The translations under genes were made by a program, and so were the position numbers. From assembly GCA_002286855.1 (NCBI GenBank), contig NRSV01000035.1:124001-188000 (forward strand): a stretch of DNA of 64,000 bases. The letters are read 5' to 3'. Below are positions 1 to 11,757 of the stretch, piece after piece. Numbering within the stretch: position 1 is the first letter of the stretch; the number at the start of each line of letters is the position of its first letter. Source of the stretch: Bipolaris cookei. Taxonomy: Eukaryota > Ascomycota > Dothideomycetes > Pleosporales > Pleosporaceae. The notes under the pieces were generated by a model that was not told the origin of the DNA, made no database searches, and worked only from the letters and a program-made list of their open reading frames with translations.

Positions 1-73
1 ATATACCCGGGAGAAGTGTCCGCTTTCACAAGTGGGAATTTGCATATACACACATATATACACATACACAGCC

Positions 74-831
74 ATGGTTCTGTTAAAGAGGTATTACTGC
101 GCCGAGACGGTGGACGGCGACACGGAATGTTTTGTTGAAGACGGGTTCTGGTACACAGAGGTACGTGTTGTATTCCATTTGTCAGCAATGACTGCGAAAG
201 GAGAAAACTAACTTTGAGATTAACAGAAAGGCATCATCATCAAATGGATCATCTTCGCCCTTTTCTTCATCATATTTTTTGGCTGGTTCGTCGGCGGCCG
301 CATCCACGCAAAGAGACGGTTACGAAAGGGCCTACCGCTGCTGTCATATCACCGCGTACGTCGCTCCCCGATTCCACACATCACACAAAGTACAGTATAC
401 TAACACCCATCTAGTTCCTAATCTCCTACTCGGAACGCCAACGCCATGGCCAAGTGCCCCAAAACCACTTCACCTTTTACCAAACACAAAACCCCTACAA
501 CGCTCCCAATAACGCCGCAAACGCCCAGTACACGCAGCGTCAAGACGGCGCGTGGTCGGAACCCCCGCCACTGTATCAAAACAACGATGCGCCCCCCCAG
601 TATTTCGCACCACAGGGTCCTGCAAAGGCGGCTCCGAACCAGTATGGTATGGAAATGGGACAGTATGGCGGTCCACCGATGCCACCGGCTCAGACGGGAC
701 CCCAGCAGAGCGGGGTGGTAGGCAATGCTCCTGCATCGGACGTTGAGCAAGGGCAAGCATCATCCCAGCAATTGCCACCGCGACCAGCTCAAGCAAAGAT
801 CATGGGCGTCTTGGGCCGGTTTAGGCGGTAG
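74..831 (+). CDS. RCR-type PY-motif membrane protein
   Basis: Exons are 74-160, 227-355 and 415-831, giving 210 aa with both introns in phase 0. The start at 74 is the first ATG in frame. The N-terminus is short and has two Cys (YYCAETVDGDTECF). One strongly hydrophobic segment follows (IIFALFFIIFFGWFVGG, about residues 36-53), then a basic stop-transfer region (HAKRRLRKGL). The long cytosolic tail is rich in Pro, Gln and Asn and carries two PPxY motifs (PPLY and PPQY). This layout matches the RCR family (chitin synthesis regulation, resistance to Congo red; Rcr1/Rcr2 in yeast). Members are ER or endosomal membrane adaptors whose PY motifs recruit the Rsp5 ubiquitin ligase. Topology and motifs are visible; the Rsp5 role is inferred from the family. 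Confidence 0.8.
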
Positions 832-1216
832 GACTGTCCTGGTGAAGAGAAAAAAATGAAAGTTTTATCCATGTATAAGAAAATGTTATTGAAGAATCAA
901 AGAGTGTGTGTGACTGGATCATGCCCTGTGTATTCGTTTTTTCTTAGGGGGGGTTGGGGTTGAGGGAGAACGTCTTGTACAAAAAGACGACAATTGTAAT
1001 CAAAGGGGAGAGACATGGGAGATGGAGATCATCAGCATTTTTTATGTTAATTCACATGAGCAAAGCGAGCGTTGTTTACTGTTTTTTTATTTGAAGAGAG
1101 AAATTTGGGGTCGTGACATTCGTGAGTGAGACATGTATGCATGACTAAAGTGTAAGTATGCAATACTGTATAAAGTAGTGGTATGAAAAAACAAAACAAA
1201 AAACAAAATCAATCAA
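832..1216. other. convergent intergenic region
   Basis: 3' flanks of the RCR-like gene and the minus-strand unknown gene. It is AT-rich with A- and T-runs, as expected for untranslated ends. No gene is seen. Confidence 0.6.
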
Positions 1217-2143
1217 TCAGTCAATGTCCATGGCATCTCCGCTTACTTCCTCAGCCGGGGGTATATTATTACTCCTATCCATCATCGTCATCATACTCGT
1301 CGTTGCTCCTGTCGACGCAGCACCTCTTGCAAAAACATTCGGAGGCTCCGTAACAGGATTAACCTGTCTATCCCGGATACGCTGGCGAGTCTCGACAATC
1401 GCTTTGCGCACATTGTCCTGTGCCTCGGGGACCGTCAGGCTGGTAGGGACATTGTACAGCACCATCTGGTTGTCGCGGGTGGGTGTTGGTTCCGGGCCGC
1501 GTAGGACGTGAGCGGGGATCTTGGAAAGGTGCTTTTCAATGTCAGAGAGGAAAATGGGGGTTTCCTCGTCCGACTCGATGTCGCTAAGCTCAGCGCTGAG
1601 GTCGGAGATGTAGACGCGGTGGGGGGTGTCTTCGACGTCCATGGCGTCTTGGGGGCGTGACTTGGGGTCGCGTCTGGGTCTGGTTGAGGCGAAGGCGAGG
1701 GCTTCTGCGACGGGGACTGAATGCTGTTGGTGCTGGGTAGGCGACGATTGGGCATGTGTGCTGTTTGCGCTTTGGGAGGAGCCTGGGACTGGAATGTAGA
1801 GGCGCGTGCCATTGTGGTCGACTGCGAGATAGTGCTGTTAGTACCATGTACTACGCCTACGCGACATAAGAAGAAAGGGTGAAGACGACATACCGAGATT
1901 CAACAGATCAAAGCGCTTGCTCAGCCTCTGCTCGTTCTCCAGCGAGCCGTCGGCAGGCCTCTTCTTGCCGTGGGGCGCATTTTGCTGTTGCGCATAGGAA
2001 GCGGGCCGGGCCTGGCTACTGTGCGCTACGACTTGGGCCATGCATGCATTGCAACCTGTGTCGCTTGGATGTTCAGATCGGGCAGGTTGTTGGAGAGAAG
2101 AAGGTGAACATGTATCCTGGCCGTTCAGGGTCGTCGGGGGCAT
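1217..2143 (-). CDS. conserved-looking unknown protein, acidic C-terminal half
   Basis: Exons on the minus strand are 2143-1894 and 1821-1217, giving 284 aa. The intron begins GTATGT and ends CGCAG, and splicing joins FDLLNL to VDHNGTRLYIPVPG. I do not recognise a family. A Ser/Gln/Ala-rich N-terminus contains a basic patch (GKKRPADG). A low-complexity Pro/Ser middle follows, and the C-terminal half is more structured and acidic (about residues 145-225), with ISDLSAELSDIESDEE and a predicted helix VRKAIVETRQRIRDRQ. There is no signal peptide or membrane segment. The basic patch followed by acidic clusters suggests a nuclear protein, which is inference only. An internal ATG (MAQVVAHSS) could be the true start. 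Confidence 0.6.
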
Positions 2144-2607
2144 CGGAAGAGGTCAGGGACATGGTGGACTGGCATGTTATAGGCGGATGGGGGCGGCAGC
2201 GGCAGTAGGCTAGGCGCAGGTGCGTGAAGCTTCCAGAAGGGCCACCACGCCCATCATCCCGCCCCGCACTCGCCTACGATGCGCTACCATGGCCGCCTAC
2301 TATCGCCTATGGGCTATGGGCCTGCAGCTCTCGGCGCCGCCCGCCCACGCACCCACGCACCCGCCGTCGTGTCTGGTTTTGGGCTGGTTAGGCCTGGTGA
2401 ATGCTGCTGCTGCTGCACCGCAAGATAGCGGCCGCCCCTCTGAGTCACCCAGGGCCCAGAGCCATCAGCGGCCGATTGACTCTGCCTCCGACATTATCCT
2501 CTCGCCTATTCTCCTGCAAGCGCCCGCTGTGCAGACCCCTCGACCCCTCCTCTCCCTGCCCCGACCCCGACCCCTCCCTGACCACCACCACCGCGCCGGC
2601 CGCAACC
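2144..2607. promoter_or_regulatory. divergent promoter of the unknown gene and ALA1
   Basis: GC-rich stretch between two divergently transcribed genes. It includes the in-frame upstream ATG at 2401 discussed under the AlaRS gene. No clear TATA box is seen. Confidence 0.4.
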
Positions 2608-2982
2608 ATGTCGCTCACCCAGGAGAAGCACGAATGGGGCGCCGTCCGCGTGCGCCAGACCTTTCTCGACTACTTCAAGGAGCGCGGACACACGTTTGGT
2701 ATGCCCTCACCCCCCCACTGGATTTGCTGCCCCCCCCCTCTCTCTCTAGCATCATGTCAATTGACTCCCACAACAACAGTCCCTTCCTCATCGGTCGTGC
2801 CCCTCTCCGACCCCACCCTCCTCTTCACCAATGCGGGCATGAACCAGTACAAGGCTATCTTCCAAGGCACAATCGACCCCTCGTCCGACTTTGCCCAGCT
2901 CAAGCGCGCCGCAAACTCGCAAAAATGCATTCGTGCCGGCGGAAAGCACAATGACCTCGACGATGTCGGCAAGGACAGCTAC

Positions 2983-3013
<31 letters not shown>

Positions 3014-5704
3014 GGAGCTTCGGCGACTACTTCAAGAAAGAGGCCATTGGCTTCACCTGGGAGCTGCTCACAAAGATCTACGGCATCGACCCCAAGAGGC
3101 TCTATGTCACCTATTTTGAAGGCACCGACGAGCTGGAGCCAGATCTCGAGGCCAAGGAGCTGTGGCTTAAGGCTGGCGTGCCCGAGGACCACATTCTGCC
3201 TGGCGACATGAAGGACAACTTTTGGGAAATGGGCGACCAGGGTCCATGTGGGCCCTGCTCAGAGGTACACTATGATTTGAGGGAGCCTGAGAATGGCCAG
3301 TACAGGAATGCCGCTTCGCTCGTCAACATGGACGACCCCGAGGTCATTGAGATCTGGAACAATGTCTTCATGCAGTACAACCGCGAGCCCGACCGATCAC
3401 TGCGACCCCTGCCCAATAAGCACATCGATACTGGTATGGGATACGAGCGACTTGTCTCGGTGCTGCAACACAAAAAGTCAAATTACGACACCGACGTCTT
3501 TACGCCATTGTTCCAGAAGATTCAGGAAATCACTGGAGCACGCGAGTACATGGGCAAGTTTGGTGACGAGGACCCAGACGGCATCGATACCGCATACCGA
3601 GTCGTCGCAGACCATGTCCGAATGATGAGCTTCGCCATTGCCGACGGTGGTGTACCAAACAACGTTGGCCGAGGATACGTTGTGCGCCGAGTGCTGCGAA
3701 GAGGCGCTCGCTATGCGCGCAAGTACTTTGCCTGTGAAATTGGCGACTTCTTCTCCAAAATTGTCCCCACGCTCGTCGACCAGATGGGAGACATGTTTCC
3801 TGAGATCAGGAAGAAGCAGCAAGATATCATTGAGATCCTGGACGAGGAAGAAAAGGCTTTTGCCAAGTCGCTGGATCGCGGTGAAACCATTTTCGAAAAG
3901 TATGCGCAAAAGGCAAAGACGAAGGGATCAGATGAGCTGCCGGGAGACGATGTTTGGCGGTTGTACGACACCTACGGCTTCCCTGTTGATCTGACAAAAC
4001 TCATGGCTGAAGAGCGTGGTTTGAAGATCAAGGATGAGGAAGTCGAGGTGGCACAAGAAAAGGCTCGCGAGGCCAGCAAAGGTGATAAGAAGGCTGCTGG
4101 TCTGCTTGTCAAGTTTGACGTACACGACCTCGGTGCGCTGGAAAACATGCCAGAGGTTCCAAAGACGGATGATTCGCCCAAGTATGGCCGCGAGAACATC
4201 ACTGCTGTCATCAAGGCCATATATCACAACAAGAAATTCCTCAAGTCCACTGCCGAGGTGCCAAAGGGCGAGCAGTTTGGTGTCTTACTTGATCGCACAA
4301 ATTTCTATGCTGAGCAAGGTGGTCAAGAGTTCGACACTGGAAAGCTATTGGTTGATGGCGAGGCTGAAATCAGCATTGAGAACGTCCAGGTGTATGCTGG
4401 CTATGTATTACATACTGGCTACATCAAGTACGGAGAGTTGAGTGTAGGCAGCGAGGTCATTGCCGAGTTTGATGAGCTGCGGAGACATCCTATCCGCAAC
4501 AACCACACAGGTACACACGTCCTCAACTACGCCCTTCGCGAGGTCCTTGGCAACGAAGTTGACCAAAAGGGTTCGCTCGTTGCACCAGAGAAGCTACGTT
4601 TTGACTTTTCACACAAGGCTGGTTTGTCAGATGCCGAGCTTGACAAGGTGGAGAGAATCTCTTCCACGTACATCAAGGAAGACAAACAGGTATATGCCAA
4701 GGAGGTACCGCTTGCGTCTGCAAAGGAGATTCGAGGTGTACGTGCTGTCTTCGGCGAGACATATCCTGACCCCGTTCGCGTCGTCTCGGTCGGCGTACCC
4801 GTCGAGGATCTCCTCAAGGACGTCAAGAACGAGAAGTGGGAAAAGCTCTCAATTGAGTTCTGTGGTGGAACCCACGTACTCAAGACGGGCGAAATCAAAG
4901 ACCTCGTCATCCTGGAGGAATCCGGTATCGCAAAGGGCATCCGCCGTATCGTCGCCGTAACAGGCCAAGAAGCCTACAATGTCCAACGCGTCGCCGGCGA
5001 GTTCCAAGAACGCGTCGAAGCTATGGGCAAAATGCCATTTGGGCCCCAAAAAGAAGCCGAAGCAAAGAAAATCGGTGTCGATCTCAACAATCTGACCATT
5101 TCCGCCCTATCAAAGAACAAACTCCGCGAACAATTTGCCAAAATCCAGAAGAGTATCCTCGACGAACAGAAGGCTGCAGCCAAGGCTGATAACAAGCGCG
5201 TTCTTGACGAGGTGACCAAGTTCTTTGAAGAAAAGAACAACAAGTTCATGGTCAAGAAGCTCGACTGGTCAAGTAACGTCAACAAGGCCATTAGCGAGGT
5301 CATCAAAACTATTTCGGGTCCCAAGAGCGCATTCAAGGATCGCTCGTTGTACTTGTTCTCCGCCTCGCCTGATGAGGGCAAGGTGGTTCACGGGTGCTAT
5401 GTTAGTGAGGTGAGTTTTTCCTTCTTCTCCTTCTTCTTCTTCTTCTTCTTCTTCTTCTCTCATTTTCCTTCATTTCCATCATCACAAGAATACTATTCCA
5501 AATGCTAATATACGAGACAAATAGCCCTTCAAAAACGCAGGCGCAGACGGCCCCAAGTGGGCTTCTGCAGTCACTCCTATTATCGGCGGCAAAGCCGGTG
5601 GCAAACCTGGTGCTCCGACTGCGATTGGCCAGGGCACGAATGTGGATAAGGTAGATGAGGGCGTTGAGGAAGCGAGGAAGTGGATTGAGGGGTTTAAGTT
5701 GTAG
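2608..5704 (+). CDS. ALA1: alanyl-tRNA synthetase (cytosolic form; optional mitochondrial leader from 2401)
   Basis: Exons are 2608-2698, 2780-5409 and 5525-5704, giving 966 aa, normal for eukaryotic AlaRS. The enzyme charges tRNA-Ala. The class II catalytic core starts around GHTFVPSSSVVP (motif 1) and TNAGMNQYK. The editing domain has the zinc/catalytic set HTGTH (H606, H610) and CGGTH (C725, H729). The C-Ala domain ends in a Gly-rich GGKAGGKPGA stretch in the last exon. The ATG at 2608 has a good context (A at -3) and starts MSLTQEKHEW, typical of the cytosolic enzyme. The frame stays open upstream to an ATG at 2401 with weak context (T at -3). That 69-residue leader is rich in Arg, Ser, Leu and Pro and nearly free of acidic residues, like a mitochondrial presequence. 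Yeast ALA1 also makes both forms from one gene. The last intron holds a TTC repeat. Confidence 0.96.
5430..5459 (+). repeat. (TTC)n microsatellite in AlaRS intron 2
   Basis: About ten TTC units lie directly after the splice donor of the last intron. On the minus strand they produce a spurious poly-Glu/Arg reading frame. Confidence 0.9.
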
Positions 5705-6019
5705 GTTGTAGTTTTTGAGGGAAATAGGCTGGGTGAGTGATTGATAGATGAATGGTGAATAGACGCATAGTCTGAATTTGAATCTTGTACAATTATAGTG
5801 CTTTGATGAAATTGTGTTTGCATGAGTGGAAGTGAAGATGTCGATTATGTGGTGTATTTTCTTAAGTCTTGCATCTAACCTCAATTCTTATTCTCGCACG
5901 AAAACATAAGCCATGTTTAAAACAAAAAAAATGAAAGAACCAAAAAGTTTCTCTAAAATATCAAACTAAACTCTCATCTACTTACTACACAACCCCCCCC
6001 CCCAATATACTCCTCATCT
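5705..6019. other. convergent 3' region
   Basis: 3' ends of AlaRS (+) and the phosphoesterase gene (-). It is AT-rich and has a run of C bases near 5991-6002. No gene is seen. Confidence 0.6.
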
Positions 6020-6399
6020 TCATCCCTTCCAAATCAACAAAACATACCACAAACCCCCACACAAAACCACCGTCCACAACCCGCCCCTAAGCTCACTCCA
6101 AAAAATCTCTATCCCGCCTTTCCTCCTCCCCCTCCCCGCTTGCCTTCCAGTCTTCGCCGTACTAACACCACCGCCACCATTCTGATGACTCCCGTAAATC
6201 CTCATCTTACCCCTCTGCTCCTCATTCTCCATGGCGATATTACTCCGTGTATGAGCTCTCGTGGTGCGCACACCCGGGTTATTATTAGCGCTGCGATCCG
6301 AGGACGTGGAGGAGTGTGAGGAATGTGTTTCGTATTCTGAGGAGGCGAAGTATTGGGCGGTTGATTTTTCGTGTTCTGCAGAGGATATGGAAGGGAAGG

Positions 6400-6433
<34 letters not shown>

Positions 6434-8108
6434 ATTGGTGGTGGTGGTGGTGGTGGGGAGGAGAGGAGCCTCGGGGTCGGTGGATAAGATGCCTGTGGCT
6501 AGGAGAGCGGCGCGGAGGGTTAAGAGGAGGACGGTAAGGCCAAAGAGCATGCCGTATTTCAGAAAAGTGCCGATTTGGTCGGGGAGAATGCAGAGTTTGG
6601 ACTGGACTGTTTTGCTGGCGTCGCCGTTCTTGGGATTGCCGTGCGAGTCGACGGGGTTCCAGAGGGAGAGTAGCACGATGCCGGGGAGACGGACACCCAT
6701 GGCCCAGCTGATGCTCTTGACGGTTATCTCGCGGATCCCGCCGCCAGCGCTTGCGTAGGCTTTGTGCAGTACTTCGCAGTAGTCGTGGTCATCGCCGGAG
6801 AAGGCGTAGCGGATGTCTCCGACCTTCTCAGCAATGTCGGCTGTGATCTCGCGATTGAGCACGTTCTGGTACTGGTATCCACCGCGCACGGAAATAGCGT
6901 TGCGGTCGTCATGTTCGAGAGGCGGTTGGCCGGGTAGAGGAGGGGTTGGGGGCCAGTGTTCGCGAAGAGGACCACAGGGCGTACCTGGCGGGCGGAAGAG
7001 TGGAACGTGTGAAAGGAGAATGGTTGGAAACTCAGTCACATCGTCGTTTGCATGTGGGAGCTGAGACTTTGCCAAATCCTCCGCTTTGATATCATAATGA
7101 GGCATACCCGGGTATGGCCTTAGACCCTGCTGGGCACGGAGTTCGCGTTGTACAAGCCGTCTCTTGCGCTTTTTTGCATCCTCGAGAAAGTCCTTTGTAG
7201 GTCGCCAGATGTTTTCCACTTGCTCCGGTGATTCCTGACCCAGCGCGCTCAGAGATACACTGTCAATTGAGACAAACGTGTGGTTTGCAATGACATCGAT
7301 CCTGTTCCCGTCGCCAAAGTAGGCATTGAAGCGATTCCTGACCCCAATCTGAACACCTCTTGCAAATCCCAGGTCGTGATTACCAGGCAGACTGCTTATC
7401 AGCTTCTTCCCTGGCTGCCCCGGTCGTGGCTCCATGCCCCCATCACCCCAATGCTTGAAGAACAAATTACTAAAACGCATGTATTCCTTCTGCCAAAAGT
7501 CGTCGCCATATCTGCGGTACTGCTGCTCGGGCGAGGTAGTTGTGCGCGTCGACCACTCACGACCGCCGTCAAAGAGGTCGCCAAGGAAGAAGATGGTATC
7601 GGGGTAGAGAATGGTTTGGAAGCGCGAGTACGTTCGTCGTAGATAGAGGTCGGTGTACTTGTAAGCCAGAGGATTGAGAGGCCATGGGCGACCAGGATAC
7701 GTATGCGGGTCAATGAGCTGCGGGTCGGCGACAAAGATGAGCCTATGTGGGTTTGCGCCGGCTTCCTACATGTCGCAGTCAGCTTTGCGCATCCTTTGTT
7801 CATTATTTGCACAATTTACATACCCAATCTTCCCACTTGTCCCAGTTGCAGCTCTCGATGGCGCTGTTGAAGACGCCTCGCTCACCCCAGTATAGGACAA
7901 ACCACCACACCACGACGAGCGCATTCACCAGACTAAAAAGCTGACGGGGACTCCAGGTGGAATTGCGTAGGGCATTCCGCTTCTCCTGTACTGCAGGGCG
8001 TATCCGGTACAAGTAGAATGCTCGGGCAAGCCTCCAGGCTTGGTATGTCAAACTCTCTGGCTCAGAGTATGCGCCGACGGGAACGCCATACTCGTCATAT
8101 GTCGTCAT
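6020..8108 (-). CDS. Cdc1/Ted1-type metallophosphoesterase (GPI-anchor remodelling)
   Basis: Exons on the minus strand are 8108-7824 and 7765-6020, giving 676 aa. The fold is a calcineurin-like metallophosphoesterase. Metal-site motifs appear in order: VADPQLID, GDLFDGGR, GNHD and SGDDHDYCE. The stretch PHTYPGRPWPLNPLAYKYTD is typical of the Cdc1/Ted1/PGAP5 group. These ER/Golgi enzymes remove ethanolamine-phosphate from GPI-anchor mannose with Mn2+. An N-terminal membrane segment (SLVNALVVVWWFVLYWG) precedes the catalytic domain. Hydrophobic segments follow near KYGMLFGLTVLLLTL and at the extreme C-terminus (TVVLCGGLWYVLLIW), so the domain probably faces the lumen. A tract of six Thr and twelve Asn lies in the C-terminal loop. 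Cdc1 versus Ted1 orthology is not settled by eye. Confidence 0.88.
6401..6454. repeat. coding GTT/GGT trinucleotide repeat (poly-Asn/poly-Thr)
   Basis: Eleven GTT units, one ATT and six GGT units on the plus strand encode Thr6-Asn12 on the minus strand inside the phosphoesterase tail. Repeat length is likely to vary between strains. Confidence 0.9.
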
Positions 8109-8461
8109 TGTTTGATGGAAAAGAAGAGGAACGACTGGCGCAGCATCTTTGGATCAAGAGGGTGTGAGTGTGCAAAAAGTGGCTACGCTGTGGTAGTCAT
8201 TGTCCTTGGGAAATGCTCAAGGGGGGGGGCAACTCGTGTGGCAATTGTGGTCTGGGTCTGGGGAAATTGCAACCAGGGTCCAAGGGCCAGCTTGCGGTAC
8301 GGTGAGTTACCTCTATGCGGCCTGTACCTAGATTTCACAATGCACGCACACTCAACAGCATATTCATCATGCTCCAGCAATTCAAGACGATTATGAACAT
8401 GCAAATGATATCATTTCAAAAAAAAACAGGCTATAAGTACAGACAGTATGTAATCCAAACT
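8109..8461. other. intergenic region upstream of the phosphoesterase
   Basis: Promoter side of the Cdc1-like gene and 3' end of the fumarate reductase gene, both on the minus strand. A G-run is seen near 8221. No gene is seen. Confidence 0.5.
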
Positions 8462-10603
8462 CTAGTATTCCAGAGTAACCTTTTGACCCTTGACACGTCC
8501 AATAACAATCTCGGGCGCATACTTGGGAATAACCTCATCGTCGTGCAGCATCTCGAACTCCTCCGACGCGTCCTTGCCCATATGGCTAAAAAGCGCCTGA
8601 GGGCCGCCTGGGTGTTCGTCTGTCCAGTTGGTAACATCCATGACAATGCCCTTTACGGCAATCCACAAATCGTCCTTCTTGTTGTGCTTGGCAACCTCCT
8701 CGAGCGTAAACTCCTTGTCAGGGATGGTGAACTTTTGGGGCGCATTGGGCTTGGAAACCTTGCCAGGGTCGCTCGAGTCGGCCTTGCTCGACAGGACAGG
8801 TGCCGCCGACACCTGCTTCTGTTGTGCAACGGGGTCTGCCGAGCTGGCACTAGTCTGCGAGCTGCTAACGCCGTTACCCCACTCTACAGACACCTTGCCA
8901 GGCTGCGACGGGTCAATGTGTAGCGAGATTTGACCGAGACGAGATACTGCAGCACCACCGGCCTTGTTGAGCGCCTGTTGGAAGAGGTACTTGGATGCAG
9001 ACTCTCCTGCTACGCGACCGTAGACAACGCAGCCGAGAAGTGATGAGCCACCGAGACGGTTGGCGCCGTGCACACCGCCAGCAAGCTCACCGCAGACGTA
9101 CAGACCCTCGAATGGCTCGCCGTTGGAGTTCAAGCACTGTGCCTGGTCGTTGATCTCAATACCACCCATGGTGAAGTGGAGCACAGGCTCCATCTGAGCA
9201 ACGTGGAAGGTATCGTTGATGTCAAAGGGCAGGTTGTGGAAGTACTTCTTGTTCCACTCGTCCTTCTTCTCACCCTTGGCAATCGAGTTGTAGCTCTGGA
9301 ACTCGGCCTGGAGCTCCTTCTCGCTCACACCAATCTCCTTGGCCAGCTCCTTGCCTGACATCTTCTTCATCAGGCCACGGCCAGAGTAATGCCTGGTGTG
9401 GAAGTCAAGAATGTTGGATGCCTTGGAGTTGAGTACGAGGCGGATGGGCCAGTTGCCCTTTTCCTTCTCGCCCCACATCATGCCAGAGACGTAGTCGCGG
9501 TGACCGAGATCGTCGCAGAAGCGCTTACCCTTGTTGTTGAGGAGGATACCGCCCTCACCACGGAGAGCTAGATAATGTCAGCGCATGTTTGTCAAGGATA
9601 ATGGTGTGTGAACGTACCTTCGGCAGCCAGGAACTTGGTCTTGGCGGTGGGATCCTTGGGATCTACCAGACCAGTGGGGTGAACCTGGACCTTGTCCATG
9701 TCAATGCCATTGGCGCCAATCTTCATGAGCATCTTGTGTCCGTCACCAGTGGCGTGAGCGCCGTTAGTGGTAGAGAGATCGTAGGTGTCTGGCCTCCACT
9801 TCTTGAGAAGAGAGTCTTCTGTGAAGTCGGCGGCGTAACCACCAGTAGCCAGGATGACGGGGCCCTCGAGCGTCGTCTCCTCGCCGTTGAAGGTATATGT
9901 GACACCGGTGGCGCGGTTGCCCTCGGTGTTGACCTTGGTGACCTTGGCCTTCTTAACCAGCTGGACACGCTCGGGCTCCTGTTCGGCAAGCTCTTCGAAT
10001 CGTTGCATCAAAGCATATGTGATGGCCATACCGGGGAACTTTGCGTCGTGGCCACGGTGGGTTCGGGGCTGGGAGTGACCACTGGGGAGCTTGTCAGTAT
10101 GTGCATGTCAGAGGCTGGAGTGTCAGAGGAAAACACACCCCAAGCGCGAGACCAGAGTCAGGTCGAGGTTGAAGACGTCCATCAGCCACTCGACGGCAGC
10201 GGCCGACTTGTAGGTGAGGACCTTGATCAAGTCTGGGCGGGCCTTGTCGCGCGCCGACTTGAGTGTGTCATTGTAAAACTGCTTGACGCTGTCGCCAATC
10301 TTTGCATCAACCTGCGTCCTGGTGAGGGCACCGTTGATTCCGGATGTGGCCTTTGTGGAGTTGCCTCCCATGAAGTCTGCGCCGAGTCAGCATCGGCGAC
10401 GCTCTTGAGATGGAAAATCGCAGCCTTGTGCAAAACTTACTGTTCTTGTCGAGGAGCACTACATTGCCTCCAGCAAGGTAGATGGTGTGGGCGGCGCTCA
10501 AGCCGGACACTGTAGGGCATGTCAGTCAGTCATGCGCATCATAGCAGCGAGGTCAGCGAGAATGCATACAGCCAGCACCGACGACAATGACTCTCTCAGG
10601 CAT
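8462..10603 (-). CDS. soluble fumarate reductase with C-terminal cytochrome b5 domain
   Basis: Five exons on the minus strand: 10603-10570, 10509-10441, 10376-10139, 10081-9618 and 9567-8462, giving 636 aa. The N-terminus forms the FAD dinucleotide fold (VIVVGAGLSGLSAA), completed across the first two junctions. GGNSTKATSGINGA, HRGHDAKFPG, LRGEGGILLNNKG and GVHGANRLGGSSL are typical of the Frd1/Osm1 flavoprotein family, which reduces fumarate to succinate. A Ser/Ala linker leads to a cytochrome b5 haem domain (about residues 555-630) with the haem-ligand motif DEHPGG. The flavoprotein-b5 fusion is common in filamentous fungi. There is no obvious signal or presequence, so a cytosolic enzyme is the simplest reading. 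Confidence 0.93.
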
Positions 10604-11757
10604 GATGATGGATCCAGATGAGAACAAGGAGAAAGACAGGAGATGAAGAGAGTCTGGAGAACAGAAGAGCAGAGGAAAAGTCTGGGGGAGCGGCTTCTGC
10701 TTTGTATGCATGCAACTTGTGCCTCGGAAGTGGATAAGACGCTAACCCGCATGTCCCGGTCGATGGCGGCGGGGCCAATGAGGATGCGTGTGTTTGTACG
10801 TCCAAGCGCGAGCCTCAGCATCGCAACAGTTGCGCATGCGTATGTTGATGCCATGACTATACTAAGTCGAGCCGATATTTGACCACGGTGCTCGTGTGGC
10901 ATGTGAAGGTGCTGCGAATCGTGGTCAGCACCCACATGACAGACGGGCGGGCGGTGTGGTTGGTGGGTTGCCCCGGCCCAGCGCGTCTCCTCAGTCTGGC
11001 AAGGCCGAGGAACTGGGCTGGGGGGCTTGCACCAGGAAACCTGGGGCAAGTCACGCGTCGGAACCGCCCAGCCCTCCGTCGGCATGTGAAGGCTGGCCTC
11101 GCCACATGCAGCGTCATGTTGTGTCTGGCTGACTGTGGCAGACTCAGGACACGCATGCATATTTCTTGTTGTGTGTCGCCCTCACATATTTTACGTTGCA
11201 ATCCACACCCACTACATCCCTCTAATCTCACGATGCTGATTTTGGCAACTGTTCCCGCAACGCCGTCATAGCCCGGTCGGCCTTTGCTCGTGCTATTCCC
11301 ACGACAACCAGCGGGCCACATTGCCGTCTTCGGATTCTAGCACTCCACTCTCTTTTCCCATACCGACTTTTTTTCTCCATGTCGCCCCAATTCTAATGCG
11401 AACTCGTCTGGACGTGGCATCTGCGTGTTCCTGGAGTCCATGTCGTGGATTCTTAGCGTTCCGTCGGCTTACCTCTTCCAGCCAAGCATCTAACTCTGCC
11501 CATCACAAAGACCCTCTAGACACGGACCACGAGGATTCTCATCATAGACTTTGCAACTGCCCTAGTAGTTTACCCGTCTAAGCTATCCCATTGCATCACT
11601 GCTGACATTGCGTGATTCTCCAGCCCATGTCATTGGTGCCATGTACTCATCTTGCCCGGATATTGCAGGAACCGCTGGCCTCGACCGCAGAGAGCACAAT
11701 CCATCCGACCAACTTCCAACCATATTCCGCCACTCACCACCATCTCAAAAGCCTCGC
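10604..11757. other. intergenic region between fumarate reductase and copper transporter genes
   Basis: About 1.15 kb. It holds the promoter of the fumarate reductase gene and the 3' flank of the Ctr gene. Several frames stay open, such as 154 codons on the minus strand at 10857-11321, but none has fungal protein character or splice support. I see nothing else. Confidence 0.5.

Noticed and set aside
2220..2954. 244-codon plus-strand frame overlapping the AlaRS 5' end
   Set aside because: Shifted shadow of the AlaRS leader and first exons. It is low-complexity Pro/Arg and crosses the real splice sites.
5402..5884. 160-codon minus-strand frame with a poly-Arg/Glu run
   Set aside because: Produced by the TTC repeat and AT-rich 3' sequence of the AlaRS gene.
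10857..11321. 154-codon minus-strand frame between fumarate reductase and copper transporter genes
   Set aside because: Composition is random-looking (many Arg and Cys) with no domain, and overlapping frames of similar length exist on the other strand.
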